From Lantana camara (Eukaryota; Streptophyta; Magnoliopsida; Lamiales; Verbenaceae), in the NCBI GenBank assembly GCA_037501455.1, contig CM074861.1:92853001-92917000 (forward strand): a stretch of DNA of 64,000 nt. The letters are read 5' to 3'. The position numbers and the translations under genes are program-made. Each line of letters opens with the position of its first letter. Within the stretch, counting starts at the first letter, position 1. Shown piece after piece: positions 33,716 to 46,003 of this stretch. Under the pieces are notes generated by a model. The model was given only the letters and a program-made list of their open reading frames with translations, searched no databases and had not been told where the DNA came from.

Positions 33716-34887
33716 TGTAAAAATATGAATTTGGCCCTATAAGTTTTGCATTTTGGCAATTTAGTTCTGTGGGAATTTTGTTTTGAAATTAAGTCCTGTA
33801 AATTAAAGAATTTGCAATGTTTATTCGATTTTCGTCGAAAAATCGATTTTGTTGCCGAAAATGTTTACGCGACAGCCACGCAACAACATTAACTTGGGAA
33901 AATGATGACCCAATAAAATGCTAACTCAAAAAATGTAAAATTGGTCTTGTAAGTTTTCCTTTTTGACAAATTTAGTCTTGTTTGTATTATCATTTGTAAT
34001 TAAAACCCATAACTTTTAAATTTTTGCAATACCGATTTTCGCTAGATAATTGATTTATTATCGAAAACATTTATGTGACTATCATATCATCGACATAAAT
34101 TGAAAAAATGCTCATTCAAACTAAATTGTCGTTAAAATATCTGAAATAAAAAGAAAACAGAAAATTGCATGACAATTTTGAAAAAATAATATTTTATAAC
34201 TTTATATTTAACTAATATATAAAACTCATAGGAAAAAAAAAAAGAGAGAGAGAGAAGGTCATCTTCTGTGACCTTAAGATTATATTATATTTACACTTTA
34301 AAATACTCTTTCTAATTTTATGCATATGGTAGAAAATAAAAATAAAAACTATTTAAATTATTTGAAGCCATAAAAAAAAAAAAAAATTCTTAAAATTGCC
34401 ATGTATCTTTTTTTCTTTTTATTCCACGTATTTTAACAAGTCAACAATCTAGTTTGAATAAATATTTTCTTCAATTTATTAAGTTGATAGTTTTCCCAAT
34501 TTTTGTTAGTGATGTGATAACCACGTAAATATTTTCGATAATAAATTAATTATTCAGTGAATTTGATAGACATTGCAAAATTTTAAAAGTTACGAGTCTT
34601 AATTGCAAATGATAATACGAACATGACAAAATTTATCAAAATGGAAAATTTACAGGACCAATTTTGTATTTTCGTAGTCAGTATTTTATTGAGTCATTAT
34701 TTCCTCCAATTCATGTTGCTAACGTGGCTGCTATATAGATATTTCCGACAATAAATTAATTTTTCAGTGAAAATGGACCTAAATTATAAATTTTTAAAAG
34801 TTATAGTATTTAATTACAAAACACGGTTCGAATCGGATTAAATTGACAAAATAAAGAAGTTATAGGACCGATCCTGCATTTTTGACA
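33716..34887. mobile_element. Long-TIR non-autonomous MULE-type element
   Basis: The left end TGTAAAAATATGAATTTGG and right end, inverted, match loosely for several hundred bases (33716-34100 against 34430-34887). Shared blocks include CCTATAAGTTTT, TTGCAAT and CGATAATAAATTAATT-like sequence. It is flanked by a perfect 9-bp duplication TTAAATTAA (33707-33715, 34888-34896). No transposase. Confidence 0.78.
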
Positions 34888-35048
34888 TTAAATTAATAAA
34901 GACTAGTGGTGTTGGGAATTAAATACGAAGGCTTGTAATGTTTGTGTCTCATTCAATAGCTGGAAATTTTAGGTCGCACGAATTTGGATGACACCAAGTT
35001 TGGCCCCACATTCTTTTTTAGTCTTTTTAGGATATGATTAGATATGAT

Positions 35049-35839
35049 TAGGGGGTGCAAATTGATATTAAACGGATTGGATGTATGATTACTATATCCT
35101 TATTCATTTATGATTTGGACGAATACGGATAATATTTTTCTAAATCGAATTCGGATAATATTCTTTTTATACGGATACAACATGGATTCGAATTTTAATC
35201 AAATTTTTAACTATTCAATTTGACATAAATTATTTAACTATATAACTTCGAAGTTTTAAATCGATTATCAACTATTCATTTATAAATAAATTACTTAATA
35301 ATTATATAACTTTGAATATATATATTTTAGACAAAGAGATAAATAATAAGTATATCTACATATATCATTTTTTTTTAGTGAATGTATAAATATGGTGATA
35401 TTATAAATTATATCATATAATTAATTTAAAATATATTACTTTTATTAATAACATAATATATATTACTTATATTATCTCAATATAAATATTGAACTGAACA
35501 TATAGTTACTAATAAAACCTAAGATTTTTCTTTAATAAATGTGCTAAAAAATTTACTTAATATTAATAATTTATCATGCATACACAGTTGTGTGTATATA
35601 TTTTAATATAGCATATTATTTATCGAATACGAATTACAGATAAATCGGATAACGGATATATCCAACGGATAATGAAACGGATCGGATGTCTTATTACCAT
35701 ATCCTTATCCGTTTATAATTCGGATGTCTATAATCGGATACGGATAATATCCTCTTGAAACGGATTTAGATAATATCCTCTGTAAACGAATTCGGATGCG
35801 GACGGATATCGAATTTTCGGATATCCATTTACAGTCCTA
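35049..35839. mobile_element. Small non-autonomous hAT element
   Basis: The left end TAGGGGGTGCAAATTG and right end ATTTACAGTCCTA are imperfect inverted termini. An 8-bp duplication GATATGAT lies at 35041-35048 and 35840-35847, diagnostic of hAT. Subterminal regions repeat CGGAT-rich motifs (ACGGATAATATCC types), likely transposase-binding sites. No coding capacity in 791 bp. Confidence 0.9.
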
Positions 35840-36174
35840 GATATGATAATATATACAATTAGTGGGGAACTATTGTAATTTATTGAATTTAAATAACTGC
35901 CTAATCTAGTGTTCTACAACCTATACTAATTACTTAATTTTAATAATTTGGACAAAGCAATTGCACTAAAGCCCCTCCTTTACTTAATATTACCCTTTTC
36001 AGATATTTCAATTTGACTGAATTTTCTTTTACTAGCTATCTTGACATGGTTGAAACTTGAAAGGCTTGATCTACAAACTAATAAATTAACTAATAATTGG
36101 TACTTTGATAACTATCTCGTACAATTGCATTTCTTCGGAAATTAAAGTTTTTATCCTAATGTTTTAAATAAGGA

Positions 36175-36660
36175 GAAAGTTTTGCAACAATTTAATAGAA
36201 AAAAGTTGAAAATAGTAACAGAAAATCGTGAATGAAAAAGCGTGAGGAGAGTCCTCAAGACGAGATGTTAGAAGGTGCAAAATTAATAGGTGCGGGAGCT
36301 GCTACAATTGCTTTAGCGGGAGCTGCTGTCGGTATTGGAAACGTCTTCAGTTCTTTGATTCATTCCGTGGCGCGCAATCCATCATTGGCTAAACAATTAT
36401 TTGGTTATGCCATTTTGGGCTTTGCTCTTACCGAGGCAATTGCCTTGTTCGCATTAATGATGGCCTTTTTGATCTCATTCGTATTCTGATCGAAGAAAGA
36501 GTTGGCAGTGGGAAACTAAATCACCAAGTAATCTGAATTCCTCGGATTGGCGATCTCGAGAATCGAAATCAAAAACTAGATCACATAATCCTCTTGTTAT
36601 ATTTAGTGAATGTTCTCGCACTAGTAAATTCGTACTCGGTTTTCGTTTTAAAATGATTTA
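36175..36660 (+). other. Probable extent of the mitochondrial insertion (NUMT)
   Basis: Mitochondrial-style sequence seems to extend on both sides of atp9, with a leader CGTGAGGAGAGTCCTCAAGA before the start. Edges are guessed from a change in composition, not from alignment. The flanks are AT-rich nuclear repeats. Confidence 0.45.
36265..36489 (+). CDS. atp9: Nuclear copy of mitochondrial ATP synthase subunit 9 (subunit c), edited-form sequence
   Basis: Intact 74-codon frame: [20 protein letters not shown], then the loop ARNP and a second hydrophobic helix with the proton-carrying Glu at residue 57 (LTEAIALF). This is the full usual length of plant ATP9, the ring subunit of the F0 sector in the inner mitochondrial membrane. 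I place the start at 36265; an upstream in-frame ATG at 36232 would add 11 residues that look like mitochondrial leader. Codons 7 and 17 (TTA), 28 (TTC), 64 (TTA) and the stop at 75 (TGA) all show T where, from memory, many plant mitochondrial genes have C and use C-to-U editing. That suggests descent from an edited RNA. No presequence is present, so nuclear expression is unlikely to give a functional import product. Confidence 0.88.
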   Translation: MLEGAKLIGAGAATIALAGAAVGIGNVFSSLIHSVARNPSLAKQLFGYAILGFALTEAIALFALMMAFLISFVF

Positions 36661-36753
36661 AAACTTTTTAATTCTTAATTTTAAAATAGTTGCATGCACA
36701 ATTTAATTTTTCATTCCAACAAATATTCATAGTAAGATTATAAATGATGAAAT

Positions 36754-38886
36754 TGTTGGGATTAGTATCCTGAAAATTCAATTTGTTGAATTAATTAAAC
36801 TGAATTTACAGCGAGTTGTGAGTATTTCACATATTGATAATTAATGACGTGTGGTGGTATTCTTATATGAAATGTGTTTCATAGGAAAAGACTTGGAATA
36901 CCGAAATCACGTGTCATTAAAGTTCTAGTCGGTAAGATAAGAATATGTTCTTATCAAGACTATAACGTGGTTATATAAGATTATTAGTCTTTCGTCATAG
37001 GGCATGGTGATTCCGATTATAACACGTTGATGATTTTCAATAGGATTGAAAACGTCGAACTGGACCACTGAGATTATTCATTTTATACTGCTATCTAAAA
37101 TGAATAAAATCTCAGAAAACATCGTACTCTTAATCCTGATAATATTTCGGCTTTAGGCATGTAGTGTTAGTCACTGTAATATACTCGAAGTGAGGTCTCG
37201 GCAACGGTGGCCAAAATACTTTGTACGTTCGATGACGACATGAAATGTGCTAAAGGGTTATATTGATCGAGGAATCTGTGGCCTTGCTGGAAGGTAAAAG
37301 ATATCCTTGAAATAGATTTGCAAAAATTCGAATTAAGACTTTGGCCAAAGCACTTCGCGTGATACATCACTGAAGTTGTATGATGAATGTGTTTCACATA
37401 CAGAGAATTTGAACTTAAGGCGAATCAACAAATTTCAGATTAGAGATGAAAAATGAATGATAGTAGTTACAATTTATTTTTCATGGATATCTACACGGAG
37501 GAGTAAAATGCAAAATTATTCTAGATCAGGATATTCGTGAATAATTTAATTAATTTTAGAGTGCAACAATATTTATTTAGTGGAATTAAATATTATTAAA
37601 CGGTAATTAATTAATATCATGAGATTATAATATATTAACCCGTTTGGAACTAAAATTAATTAGTCCTGCCGGTCCCCCTGTAAGCCCCAATTGAAAACCC
37701 GAAGAGAAAATATTAAAAAGAAAAAGAGAAATGAATTTTCAAAGCGTTTGAAAATAGCCAAGGGATTTATTTTAAGAAAATAAATCAAAGTTCCAAAGAG
37801 TTGGAAATGCCCGAAATTTTATTTTGGAGAAAATAAATTTAAAAAAAAAAAAAGGCTGACGTGGCAAACCACGTCAGCAAGTTAGGGTGAGGTGGCGCTG
37901 ATATAGCATCTGCGGCGTGCGCAGATCACGCCACGTCATCGCCGCGGACGGTCCAGATTAGATCTGGACCGGGTCGATCAACGGGTGAGGATCCGGGTCA
38001 ACGGGTCAGGCCGACGGATAGGGTCGGATCAGACCAGACACATGGCATCACCAGGACTGGCCACGTGTTAAACCGGACCGGTCTAAGCCAGAAACCCTAG
38101 AGCGGCATATGAAGGCGGCGCGTGGAGCTTCCGATTGGCGCGTGGCCGGCGGCGATGAACTCGTAGCGACGAGACCTTGAACGTGGTGCCTTCAAACTCC
38201 GTCAATTTTGTAAGTTGAACAAGTGGGAGTGCAACATGACTAAATTACCCTTGTATTTATGTCCAAAATGACCTTTTTACCCCTGAACTTTTGCCTATAA
38301 ATAGGCTGATCCTTGGCATAATTTTAGACATAATTTTGGGAGAGGTTTTGACTAGTTCTTAGCTTTGAAACCATATCCCTTTTCTCCTAGTTAATTCCGA
38401 TTTATTTTGAAATTAATTTTAATTAGGTGTTTATATACAAAACGCCTAATTTCGGGAGATTAAACCCTGAAAAGGGTTTTCTAGTTTAAAGTTTATTTTC
38501 TCTAAGTATTTAGAGAAATACTTTCGGAGCCCACACTCCGAGGGTTTCTCTGGGGTTATTGCAGGGAAGCTCTGTCGGTCTCACGAAAGGGAAAGGAGCT
38601 GGAAAAATGTCGTTAGATAGCCATGTTTGCAGTACGGTAATATTTTACAGTTGTTTTATTTTAAGCATGATAAATTATATGCTCTTAAGTGTTAATTGCA
38701 TGTTAGATATTTATTTGCTTAAGTGATTTAAAATTTATTATCAATTGCATGTATATACTTGAGTAGATCCGGCTAGTCTTCCGCTATTGTATTAAAATAT
38801 TTTAGAAATATTTTAATACTTGTATTATAAATAAAATTTTAAAATGTGGTTCCGAACCGCTACTGTTCTGGGCCCATCACCCAGCA
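36754..38886 (+). mobile_element. Solo copia LTR related to the nested copia
   Basis: Begins TGTTGGGATTAGTATCC and ends CACCCAGCA, with 5-bp duplication GAAAT (36749-36753, 38887-38891). Collinear with the 2055-4308 LTR over most of its length but clearly diverged. Keeps a TATAAATAGGC box near 38295 and a palindrome at 37855-37878 whose arms GCTGACGTGG / CCACGTCAGC equal those of the other family while the core is CAAA rather than CATG. Confidence 0.9.
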
Positions 38887-38891
38887 GAAAT

Positions 38892-39475
38892 TTGTTTTTT
38901 TTTTTTTTTTTACCATTTTTAAATAATAAGGGTCTTTTGAGCCTTAGAGAGATTTGTGTACTAATTTTTGAATTAGTACAATTATTCCCTTAATTTTTAA
39001 AAATTTTCTCACTTACCCCTTTTAATAGAGCATATTGTACAGAACATATTTCAAATGTATTGATATTGTATGTCAAATTAAAACTCTCGATACAAGGAAC
39101 ACCATGATAGTTTCAAAACTAAAGTTCGACAATCGACAAAGGAAAAAACACCAGTCAAAGAAAAAACACGACGGACAAAGCTTTGCAATGGCATCCGATG
39201 GCCAATAGGGTCGATTGGGATATAGATTTTCTTCACCTTACAAAGACGAATACGATAACAGTGACTTGAAGTTTAGATCGCCGTGACAAATTAGACATCA
39301 ATAATAAAAGTTTGTTAAAATGAGTTAAAGTATAAAATTAAAGAAAAATTACATTAATACAAAATTGAGGGACAAAGGGTACAAGTGTCAAAGAAGGAAA
39401 ATTCGGAATTAGCCATAATAATAATAATAAAAGTATTATTACTATTAGCAGTAAATAGAATCTTTTACAGTCGAC
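38892..39475. promoter_or_regulatory. Upstream region of the PP2C gene
   Basis: AT-rich, starting with a long T run. No gene. It should hold the promoter; a clear TATA box is not evident. A CT-rich stretch at 39520-39610 fits a plant 5' leader, possibly followed by a leader intron before 40330. Confidence 0.35.
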
Positions 39476-40335
39476 TCTCAAGAGATTTATTGCAGCTCAG
39501 AAGTTGAGCAGTCATAAAAAAAATCTCAAACTTCCCAAATTTAACTCTTCGTTTTTTCGTCTGTCTCGATTATCTCTTGTCTCTATCTTCAATTCCCTCT
39601 CTCATCACAACTGTAGACGCGTTTCTGGTTTCTCTTATCAGATTCTTTTTCGTTAGTTTGGATAAATTCGAGAAGCCCATTTGCTGGTTTTCGAAGTCTA
39701 AGATTCAAGAATTTGTTGGGTTCCATCGGGTGGGCATGTAAATAAGCCTCTCTATCTACAAACCCTCTTTGGTTTTTGGTTTTATTCTTTCGGATTATCG
39801 CAAGTAGGTAGTTTGTTTGGAGTTTTTGTCGTTTTCGTGTTCCTTGATTTTGGGTTGTGATCTTGATTGTTCTTGTGTTTAGAAGGTATCGCTGAGCTTG
39901 ATCTCGTGTAGTCATTTCCGTGTTTGTATCTTCTGTCGATGTTGTTATTGTTTATTGATTGGTACTTGGAAGTGATCTTGATTTCGGGCCCGCTGTATGT
40001 TACCTTGCCTTGTAATAGTTGTATGTGATTTCTATGGGTGACTTGTCTTTCGAGTTTGAGTGAGCTGTACTACAGGATTATGGCTTCTGTTATAGTTTTG
40101 AATAAGGACGAAATCGTTCCAAACTCTGATTATATTTGACTTGTTGTTCAAGCCATTCAACTGGAGTGGTTGAATTTTGAAATTCTGGAATCTTGAGGGA
40201 TTAGTAATTATATGCTGGCTTAGTGGATTTTCTTCTGGTGTTACCCCAATAGAATCGGATCTCTGTCAATATTTTGGCTTAAGCTTCAAGTTGGATGTTT
40301 TTTTGTGACATTCTGCTTCTTGATGGCAGTTTGAG

Positions 40336-43300
40336 ATGGGTATATACTTGAGTACTCCTAAGACAGACAAACTTTCTGAAGATGGCGAGAACACTAGGCT
40401 TAGATTTGGTCTGTCTTCCATGCAAGGATGGCGTGCTACAATGGAAGATGCTGTAAGTAATCTATCGAATTTGTTGCCTTCACAGTTTGATGCTTTTGTA
40501 GCATATGAACTTGATTTTTGTATTATTCCCATCAGAAATATGTGCATTTGGACTTGAATGCATTTGGGATCTTTCTTCTCTAATACTATTTTTGATAGAT
40601 ATTATGTGTTGTGTTTCTTTTAGCAATGGAAACATTTTATTATGAGAATGCATTAGGGATGCTTCTTCTCGGAGGTTGGTGCTTACATAAGAATCTAATC
40701 CTATAGGTCTGCGTATGAACTTAGATTGGGTTAGAAAGTTATATATTTAAATAATACAGTCACCTTCTATAAAACATAAGCTTTTTATTACATCCCTTTT
40801 GTTATCCGTTTATGTGGTACAAAGATTACGGCTCCAGAGATTGTTTTGATATCATTTTTTTAAATTGTACATCTGCTTTTAGTATATCCTGCGAGTTCTC
40901 TTATAGTGTTATTATTCTACCTGTAGCATGCAGCACTTTTGGATTTGGATACTTCCACTTCATTCTTTGGTGTTTATGATGGTCATGGAGGTATAGTTGT
41001 CATTGATAATCCATATTTGTTTGATTACAATAAGCTTACAATAATAATCACTTGAAAAAAAAAAAAAAAAAACTGTTTATTCTATTGGAAATGCTTTCAT
41101 ATTATTGCAGGTAAGGTGGTTGCCAAATTCTGTGCAAAGTACCTTCATCAGCAAGTGCTTAAGCAAGAAGCATATATAGCTGGTGACATAGGGACTTCAG
41201 TTCAAAAAGCTTTTTTCAGGTAATTAGCAGAATCTCTTATTTTGTAAATAGCTTTATGATCTCCCGTGAATTGGTTTATTCTTGTCGGCTCACAAAAGGT
41301 ATCTAAAATTGGAGAGAGAGAGGTGTTAATTCAACTCTCATTTTGAGTTTTAGTGTCCATTTATTTGATTCTATGATGGTTTTTACTTGGTTAAATTTTG
41401 GTTAAAACTGCTCGAAAGCAAGTCCACAAATTTAGACCAGCCTTAGAAGTATTCATAGTTATTGGAGCTGTTAAAACGAAAAATTGCAAAAGCTGTTCGA
41501 ACCATTACAAATTATAGACAAATTTACAAGCTCAAAGAGCAGATGGTAAATATACCTTCTGAGTATTATCACGAAGAGGAAATGTTCTATACAAGTACTT
41601 GAAAGCAAGACACTTATCTAATATAGCATCTATGGACACTGTAGATACATACAAACAAAGTGTTTTTTTGCTTTTAGCTTAACTGAAGCAGAATGAAGTG
41701 TTATCTTTTGCATTTTTTATTCAGGATGGATGAAATGATGCGTGGACAGAGGGGCTGGAGAGAGTTGGCAATTCTGGGGGATAGAATAAACAAGTTTACT
41801 GGCCTGATAGAAGGTTTAATATGGTCTCCGAGAGGCAGTGACAGAAATAACCAATTAGATGATTGGGCATTTGAGGAGGTCTGTGTATTAATGATGCTTA
41901 ATAGAACTTAACTGCTACTTTATTCTCAAATAACAAAGTGCAATTCTTGGTACAGGGACCACATTCTGATTTTTCTGGGCCCACTTCTGGTTGCACTGCC
42001 TGTGTTGCTATCGTGAGGGAGAACCAACTAATTGTTGCAAATGCTGGTGATTCTCGCTGTGTACTGTCTAGGAATGGTCTGGTAAATTATATATGCTCCT
42101 AATTGCATTAATTAGCCTTCATCCTTTTATATATTATTTTTTATTTTTGTGCAATGGTACTCTGAAATGCTTGCAATACACAATGAAAGCATTTTAGTTA
42201 GTTGAATTTGTAATGAAAAATCTTTCCTATTTAGGCATTTGATCTTTCAAAAGACCACAAACCTGATCTGGAGGTTGAAAAGGACAGAATCTTAAAAGCT
42301 GGTGGCTTTATCCATGCTGGTCGTGTCAATGGCAGTTTGAATCTTGCACGAGCTATAGGTCCGTACAACTATTGCTTCTCTAATATATATGTCATTGTTG
42401 AAGCTTGTGAAAAAATTACTAATGTGATATTGAAATTAATTAGACATGTTTAGTGAGGTGTCAAGTGGAAGGTGCTTTCTCTGGTCTGATTCCCTTTTGT
42501 TAAGTTTATTGCAGGTGATATGGAATTCAAGCAGAACAAGTTTTTGCCTGCTGAAAAGCAAATTGTTACTGCCAATCCAGATTTAAACACTGTACATTTC
42601 TTTATTTCCTGTCTCGAATAATATAGCTTTGTTTTCTGAGCTCATCTTTTCGTTTCAATAACACTACTATTCTGTTCAATTTCCAGGTTGAACTCTGCGA
42701 TGATGATGAGTTCATGGTGCTTGCTTGTGATGGTATCTGGTATGTAATCTCAACTTTATTTATTTTTCAATCCATATAATTTGTGATATATTGTTTATTT
42801 TCCCAATTTGAATCTTTGTTGCACTTTTTTGTTGTCCAAAGTGGAGTAGATTGTATTATCTGCTAATGATAAATAGATATATTTTCACACCCCTAAGGAC
42901 CTGAAGTAATCAAGCATTTTATTATTTCTCAGGGATTGCATGTCGAGTCAGGAACTAGTAGATTTCATACATGAGCAGCTGAAGCAGCTGGAACCTGTAA
43001 GTTTCTCGTGTAATTTGTATTTGAGAATATTTTGTGTTATGCTAATTATACGTACATAGTGTTTTTTTGGTGCAATTATATGCACATAGTGGAAGCTGGC
43101 AAAAACTTTTGCCTTTGGATAAGTTAAAAGTAGAAGCTAAAGCTCTAGTTGTGGTAGTAAGAGTGAGGAGTGTTGGGGAAAGAAGAGTTGGTCGGTGCGT
43201 CTAACTAAAAACTCTTCCACTTATTTATGCAAATAACTAAAAACTAGAAGCCGGGACCAAAAGTTGTCAGTGCGTCCAACTCCCACGTACTTGTTCGGTC

Positions 43301-43713
43301 AGTGCGTCTAACTAAAAACTCTCCCACTTATTTATGTAAATAACTTAAAACTAGAAGCCGGGGTCAAAAGTTGTCAGTGCATCCAACTCCCACATACTTT
43401 TTCTTCTTTAAAGTTAAAATAAGCAAAAACTGATTTTCCAAACACTACCATAATATAATTGCTGATGCAGGAAAGCAAGCTTTCTGAGGTATGTGGAAAA
43501 GTACTGGACAAATGTTTAGCTCCTAACACTGCTGGAGGCGAGGGCTGCGATAACATGACCATGATATTGGTGCAATTCAAGAAAGCTAAGCAATCGGGTC
43601 AGTCTTCGGATGACAAATCCCGACAAGTGCCTGGTGATGAGTTGACAACTTTGGATGACAAATCCCAACAATTGCCTGGTCATGAGTCGATCGCTGCTGT
43701 GACGGATTCATAG
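40336..43713 (+). CDS. Protein phosphatase 2C (PPM family Ser/Thr phosphatase), 376 aa, ten exons
   Basis: A metal-dependent Ser/Thr phosphatase of the plant group that includes Arabidopsis At2g25070 and At4g31860 (subgroup recalled, not searched). Exons: 40336-40452, 40927-40990, 41111-41219, 41725-41878, 41956-42081, 42235-42358, 42515-42591, 42687-42739, 42933-42996 and 43471-43713. All introns are GT-AG and phases agree, giving 1,131 coding bases. Catalytic motifs in order: [17 protein letters not shown] (metal-binding Asp), [57 protein letters not shown] and [13 protein letters not shown]. No signal peptide or membrane segment, so likely soluble. The tail (about 45 residues) is hydrophilic with a repeated DDKS(R/Q)Q(V/L)PG motif. 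The ATG is the first in frame before conserved sequence, and its [10 protein letters not shown] is a usual start in this group; Gly2 may allow N-myristoylation. The only evidently intact host gene in the window. Confidence 0.95.
43191..43396. repeat. Duplicated ~106-bp segment in PP2C intron 9
   Basis: GGTCGGTGCGTCTAACTAAA near 43191 recurs as GGTCAGTGCGTCTAAC at 43297, and the two units stay alignable through AACTAGAAGCCGGG and GTTGTCAGTGC. A recent tandem duplication in non-coding sequence. Confidence 0.85.
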
Positions 43714-43970
43714 TGGTTGCAATCAAATTGTTATGAAATTGTTGTAGGGGCTCTCGTCTTTCGTGGGCTTTGAATCTGTAGATGTACATAAATTTGTGGG
43801 AGGTGATGAAAGAAAACCCAGACAAATGGTGTTTTTCGCCTTTTTTTGATGTTCATTATTCTCTTTAGACCTTTGAAAATGTACCATGCTCGCTGGAAGA
43901 GTTTGTACAGATGTCTCAACTGCAAGTTTGAACATCAGTGATTGTTGATACATCTAACATGTCAATGGAT
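43714..43970 (+). other. PP2C 3' untranslated region
   Basis: AT-rich trailing sequence with possible poly(A) signals (e.g. GTACATAAATTT near 43784). The end point is not readable from sequence alone. Confidence 0.4.
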
Positions 43971-45312
43971 GGATAAAATTTCACTGGGCCATCTCTCTGT
44001 CTCTGCAATTTCTTCGCGCTCTTTCTAGTTTAGAAATAGCGTGTAGTGCTAGTTCATGGCTGAGTTCTCTCACTCATTTTACTTTTAGCGAGTAAAGTGT
44101 CTGTGCATCATAGATTGCGGTCGATATATATATGTTGGCAGCACCTTTTTCCATACGTGAATTCCTGCCCTGCAGTATAAAAGTTCGTTATGAAAAGAAA
44201 ATTCACGTACGTTTACGTTCTGGTAAAGAATAGCATCAGGCATTCAGTGTGAGGGAAAATTTGGATTAATGTTTTGTAAGAATTAGTGGAATATGATTCT
44301 TGAAGATATCATTCAAGACTCTAGGTATCCATAATTTCGTTCATTCTAGGGATTCAAACATGTATTCTAATCGGCATGATTAAGCATATAAGTCAATGGA
44401 ATATTAGACAGGTACATAGTTCGAGGACAGAAATTGATTAATGTTTCTATCCTGGATATAATAACCTCCCTACAACGACAACTATCAAGATTCTCTAGAC
44501 TCAAATAAATAAATCAGGGTTAGTTGCACCGACATACCAGGAGCTTTTGCCTGATTACATATAATTTTTCTGATGTTTGAAAAATTACAAAAACTTCCCC
44601 TGTCCAAAAATTTACATATCATCTGAATAGATTATTTTGCCTAAGCACATATACGCAATATGGGAATTTATGCTCATGACTGCAATAGCATATGTTTGGC
44701 CAACTCTTACAGTGTGACAAGGTAAGTTTTTGTAAATTTTCGAAGATCAACACGAGCGTGTGATGTTGTCAAATAAAATGCTGCCTAGTCAACATCTCAG
44801 AGCAAAGAGTAACACACCACGGGGGCACAAAGTTTTGCTAGGCGTTATTCCAAGTCCCAGCATTTCCGGACAACACAGTATATAACACAAAGGCACCTCT
44901 TGATCTTCGATCCCCATTGCTATCTATCCATCGGGTTTATGTTTAGGAAATCCTATCTGAGGATCAGATATCCTCTCGATCCCATCGAGGGCCTCATCCC
45001 TCGAGCCGCCCAGTATAAGTTTTGATGCTCCATCCGTACTCGTGCTCCCATCATCCTAGTATCACTTTTGCAGGCCTAAAGCTACTTTCATCTTGGTGCG
45101 TCCTCATTGGGCCACGTGTTTAGGGCAACACCACTTGTACCTGAAAGTAGTAGAATTATTGGAAGAGCTTTGTCCTATTCTTATATAAGTTACTGCAAGT
45201 TCACCACATTGGATAGGCAATTCTGACCAGTTTTTTTTGTTTAACTCACTTAGATCTCCTTAAAAAATTTTCAAGAGTCAAAACTGGACATCCCCCATAT
45301 ATTACCTTCGAG
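43971..45312. other. Intergenic region
   Basis: No gene found. 44500-44640 has alternating ATTAC/AAATTAC motifs like MULE ends, without a partner. The last part may include LTR sequence of the following element. Confidence 0.35.
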
Positions 45313-45935
45313 CATGTGTAGGAAAGAAGCTGACGTGGGCCAGTGCTGTACTGCCTCGTGGGCGTCACGCGGACCCCTAGCTACCTGCCACGTGTCTTCA
45401 TCACCAAGGCGGATTAGGCAAAGCTGTCACACTGTCAAATGCGGAATCCCCGGGTCGACCTACTTGAACGATAGTCGGTTTTCAGCCGACCCAACAAACC
45501 TTGGTCGGCCTCCAGTCGACTCGCGATTCATAGGTCGGTGTCGAGTCGCACCACGCCAGTGGGTCCCCGTGGCCGCCTCCAGCATTCAATGCTGAAGTGA
45601 TATCCGTAAGGCTCCTGGCGTGCATTTAATGCTCCTGCAACAAGTACAGGAAGCCATCATTACCCCTCAGATACAAATACTCCCCCATTAATGCCATTTG
45701 ACACACATTTATTGTGCCCAAACTGCTCGAAAAGCTCTCAAACTACTCAAATCTAACTTGGGCGTCGGAGTACCGACAAAGGGAAAACCCCCACCCGTCC
45801 TTTGTCGGTCTTCAGCTCACGTTTGCTCACTCATCTCCCAGGTCAACTTCAGTCCGAGGTCTTCCCCGTATAAATTCTAAGTGGTCAAGTCAACATTTTC
45901 GAGCCACCTCAGCGGCCCGGAAATCGACACGATCA
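45313..45935 (+). repeat. Tat element 5' LTR (left edge uncertain)
   Basis: The right end at 45935 (...CGACACGATCA) is fixed by the following PBS. TGTGTAGG at 45313 is a plausible start but no duplication confirms it. It contains three spaced palindromic units at 45473-45490, 45503-45520 and 45533-45550. Confidence 0.6.
45473..45550. repeat. Palindrome array in Tat LTR
   Basis: AGTCGGTTTTCAGCCGAC, GGTCGGCCTCCAGTCGAC and GGTCGGTGTCGAGTCGCA start 30 bp apart. Arms GTCGG and CCGAC flank a pyrimidine-rich core; the third unit is degraded. Confidence 0.7.
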
Positions 45936-45938
45936 TTT

Positions 45939-45957
45939 TGGCGCCGTCTGTGGGAAC
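45939..45957 (+). other. Tat element primer binding site
   Basis: TGGCGCCGTCTGTGGGAAC just after the LTR, the style typical of Tat/Athila elements. The same phrase occurs inverted at 33501-33519. Confidence 0.8.
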
Positions 45958-46003
45958 TTCGAACAGAAGCCTAGCCGAAATGGAACTACGCATTCATTGA
46001 ACA

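Noticed and set aside
36232..36264. Upstream in-frame ATG extending atp9 by 11 residues (possible import presequence)
   Set aside because: Too short and not of presequence type; plant ATP9 normally starts at MLEGAK.
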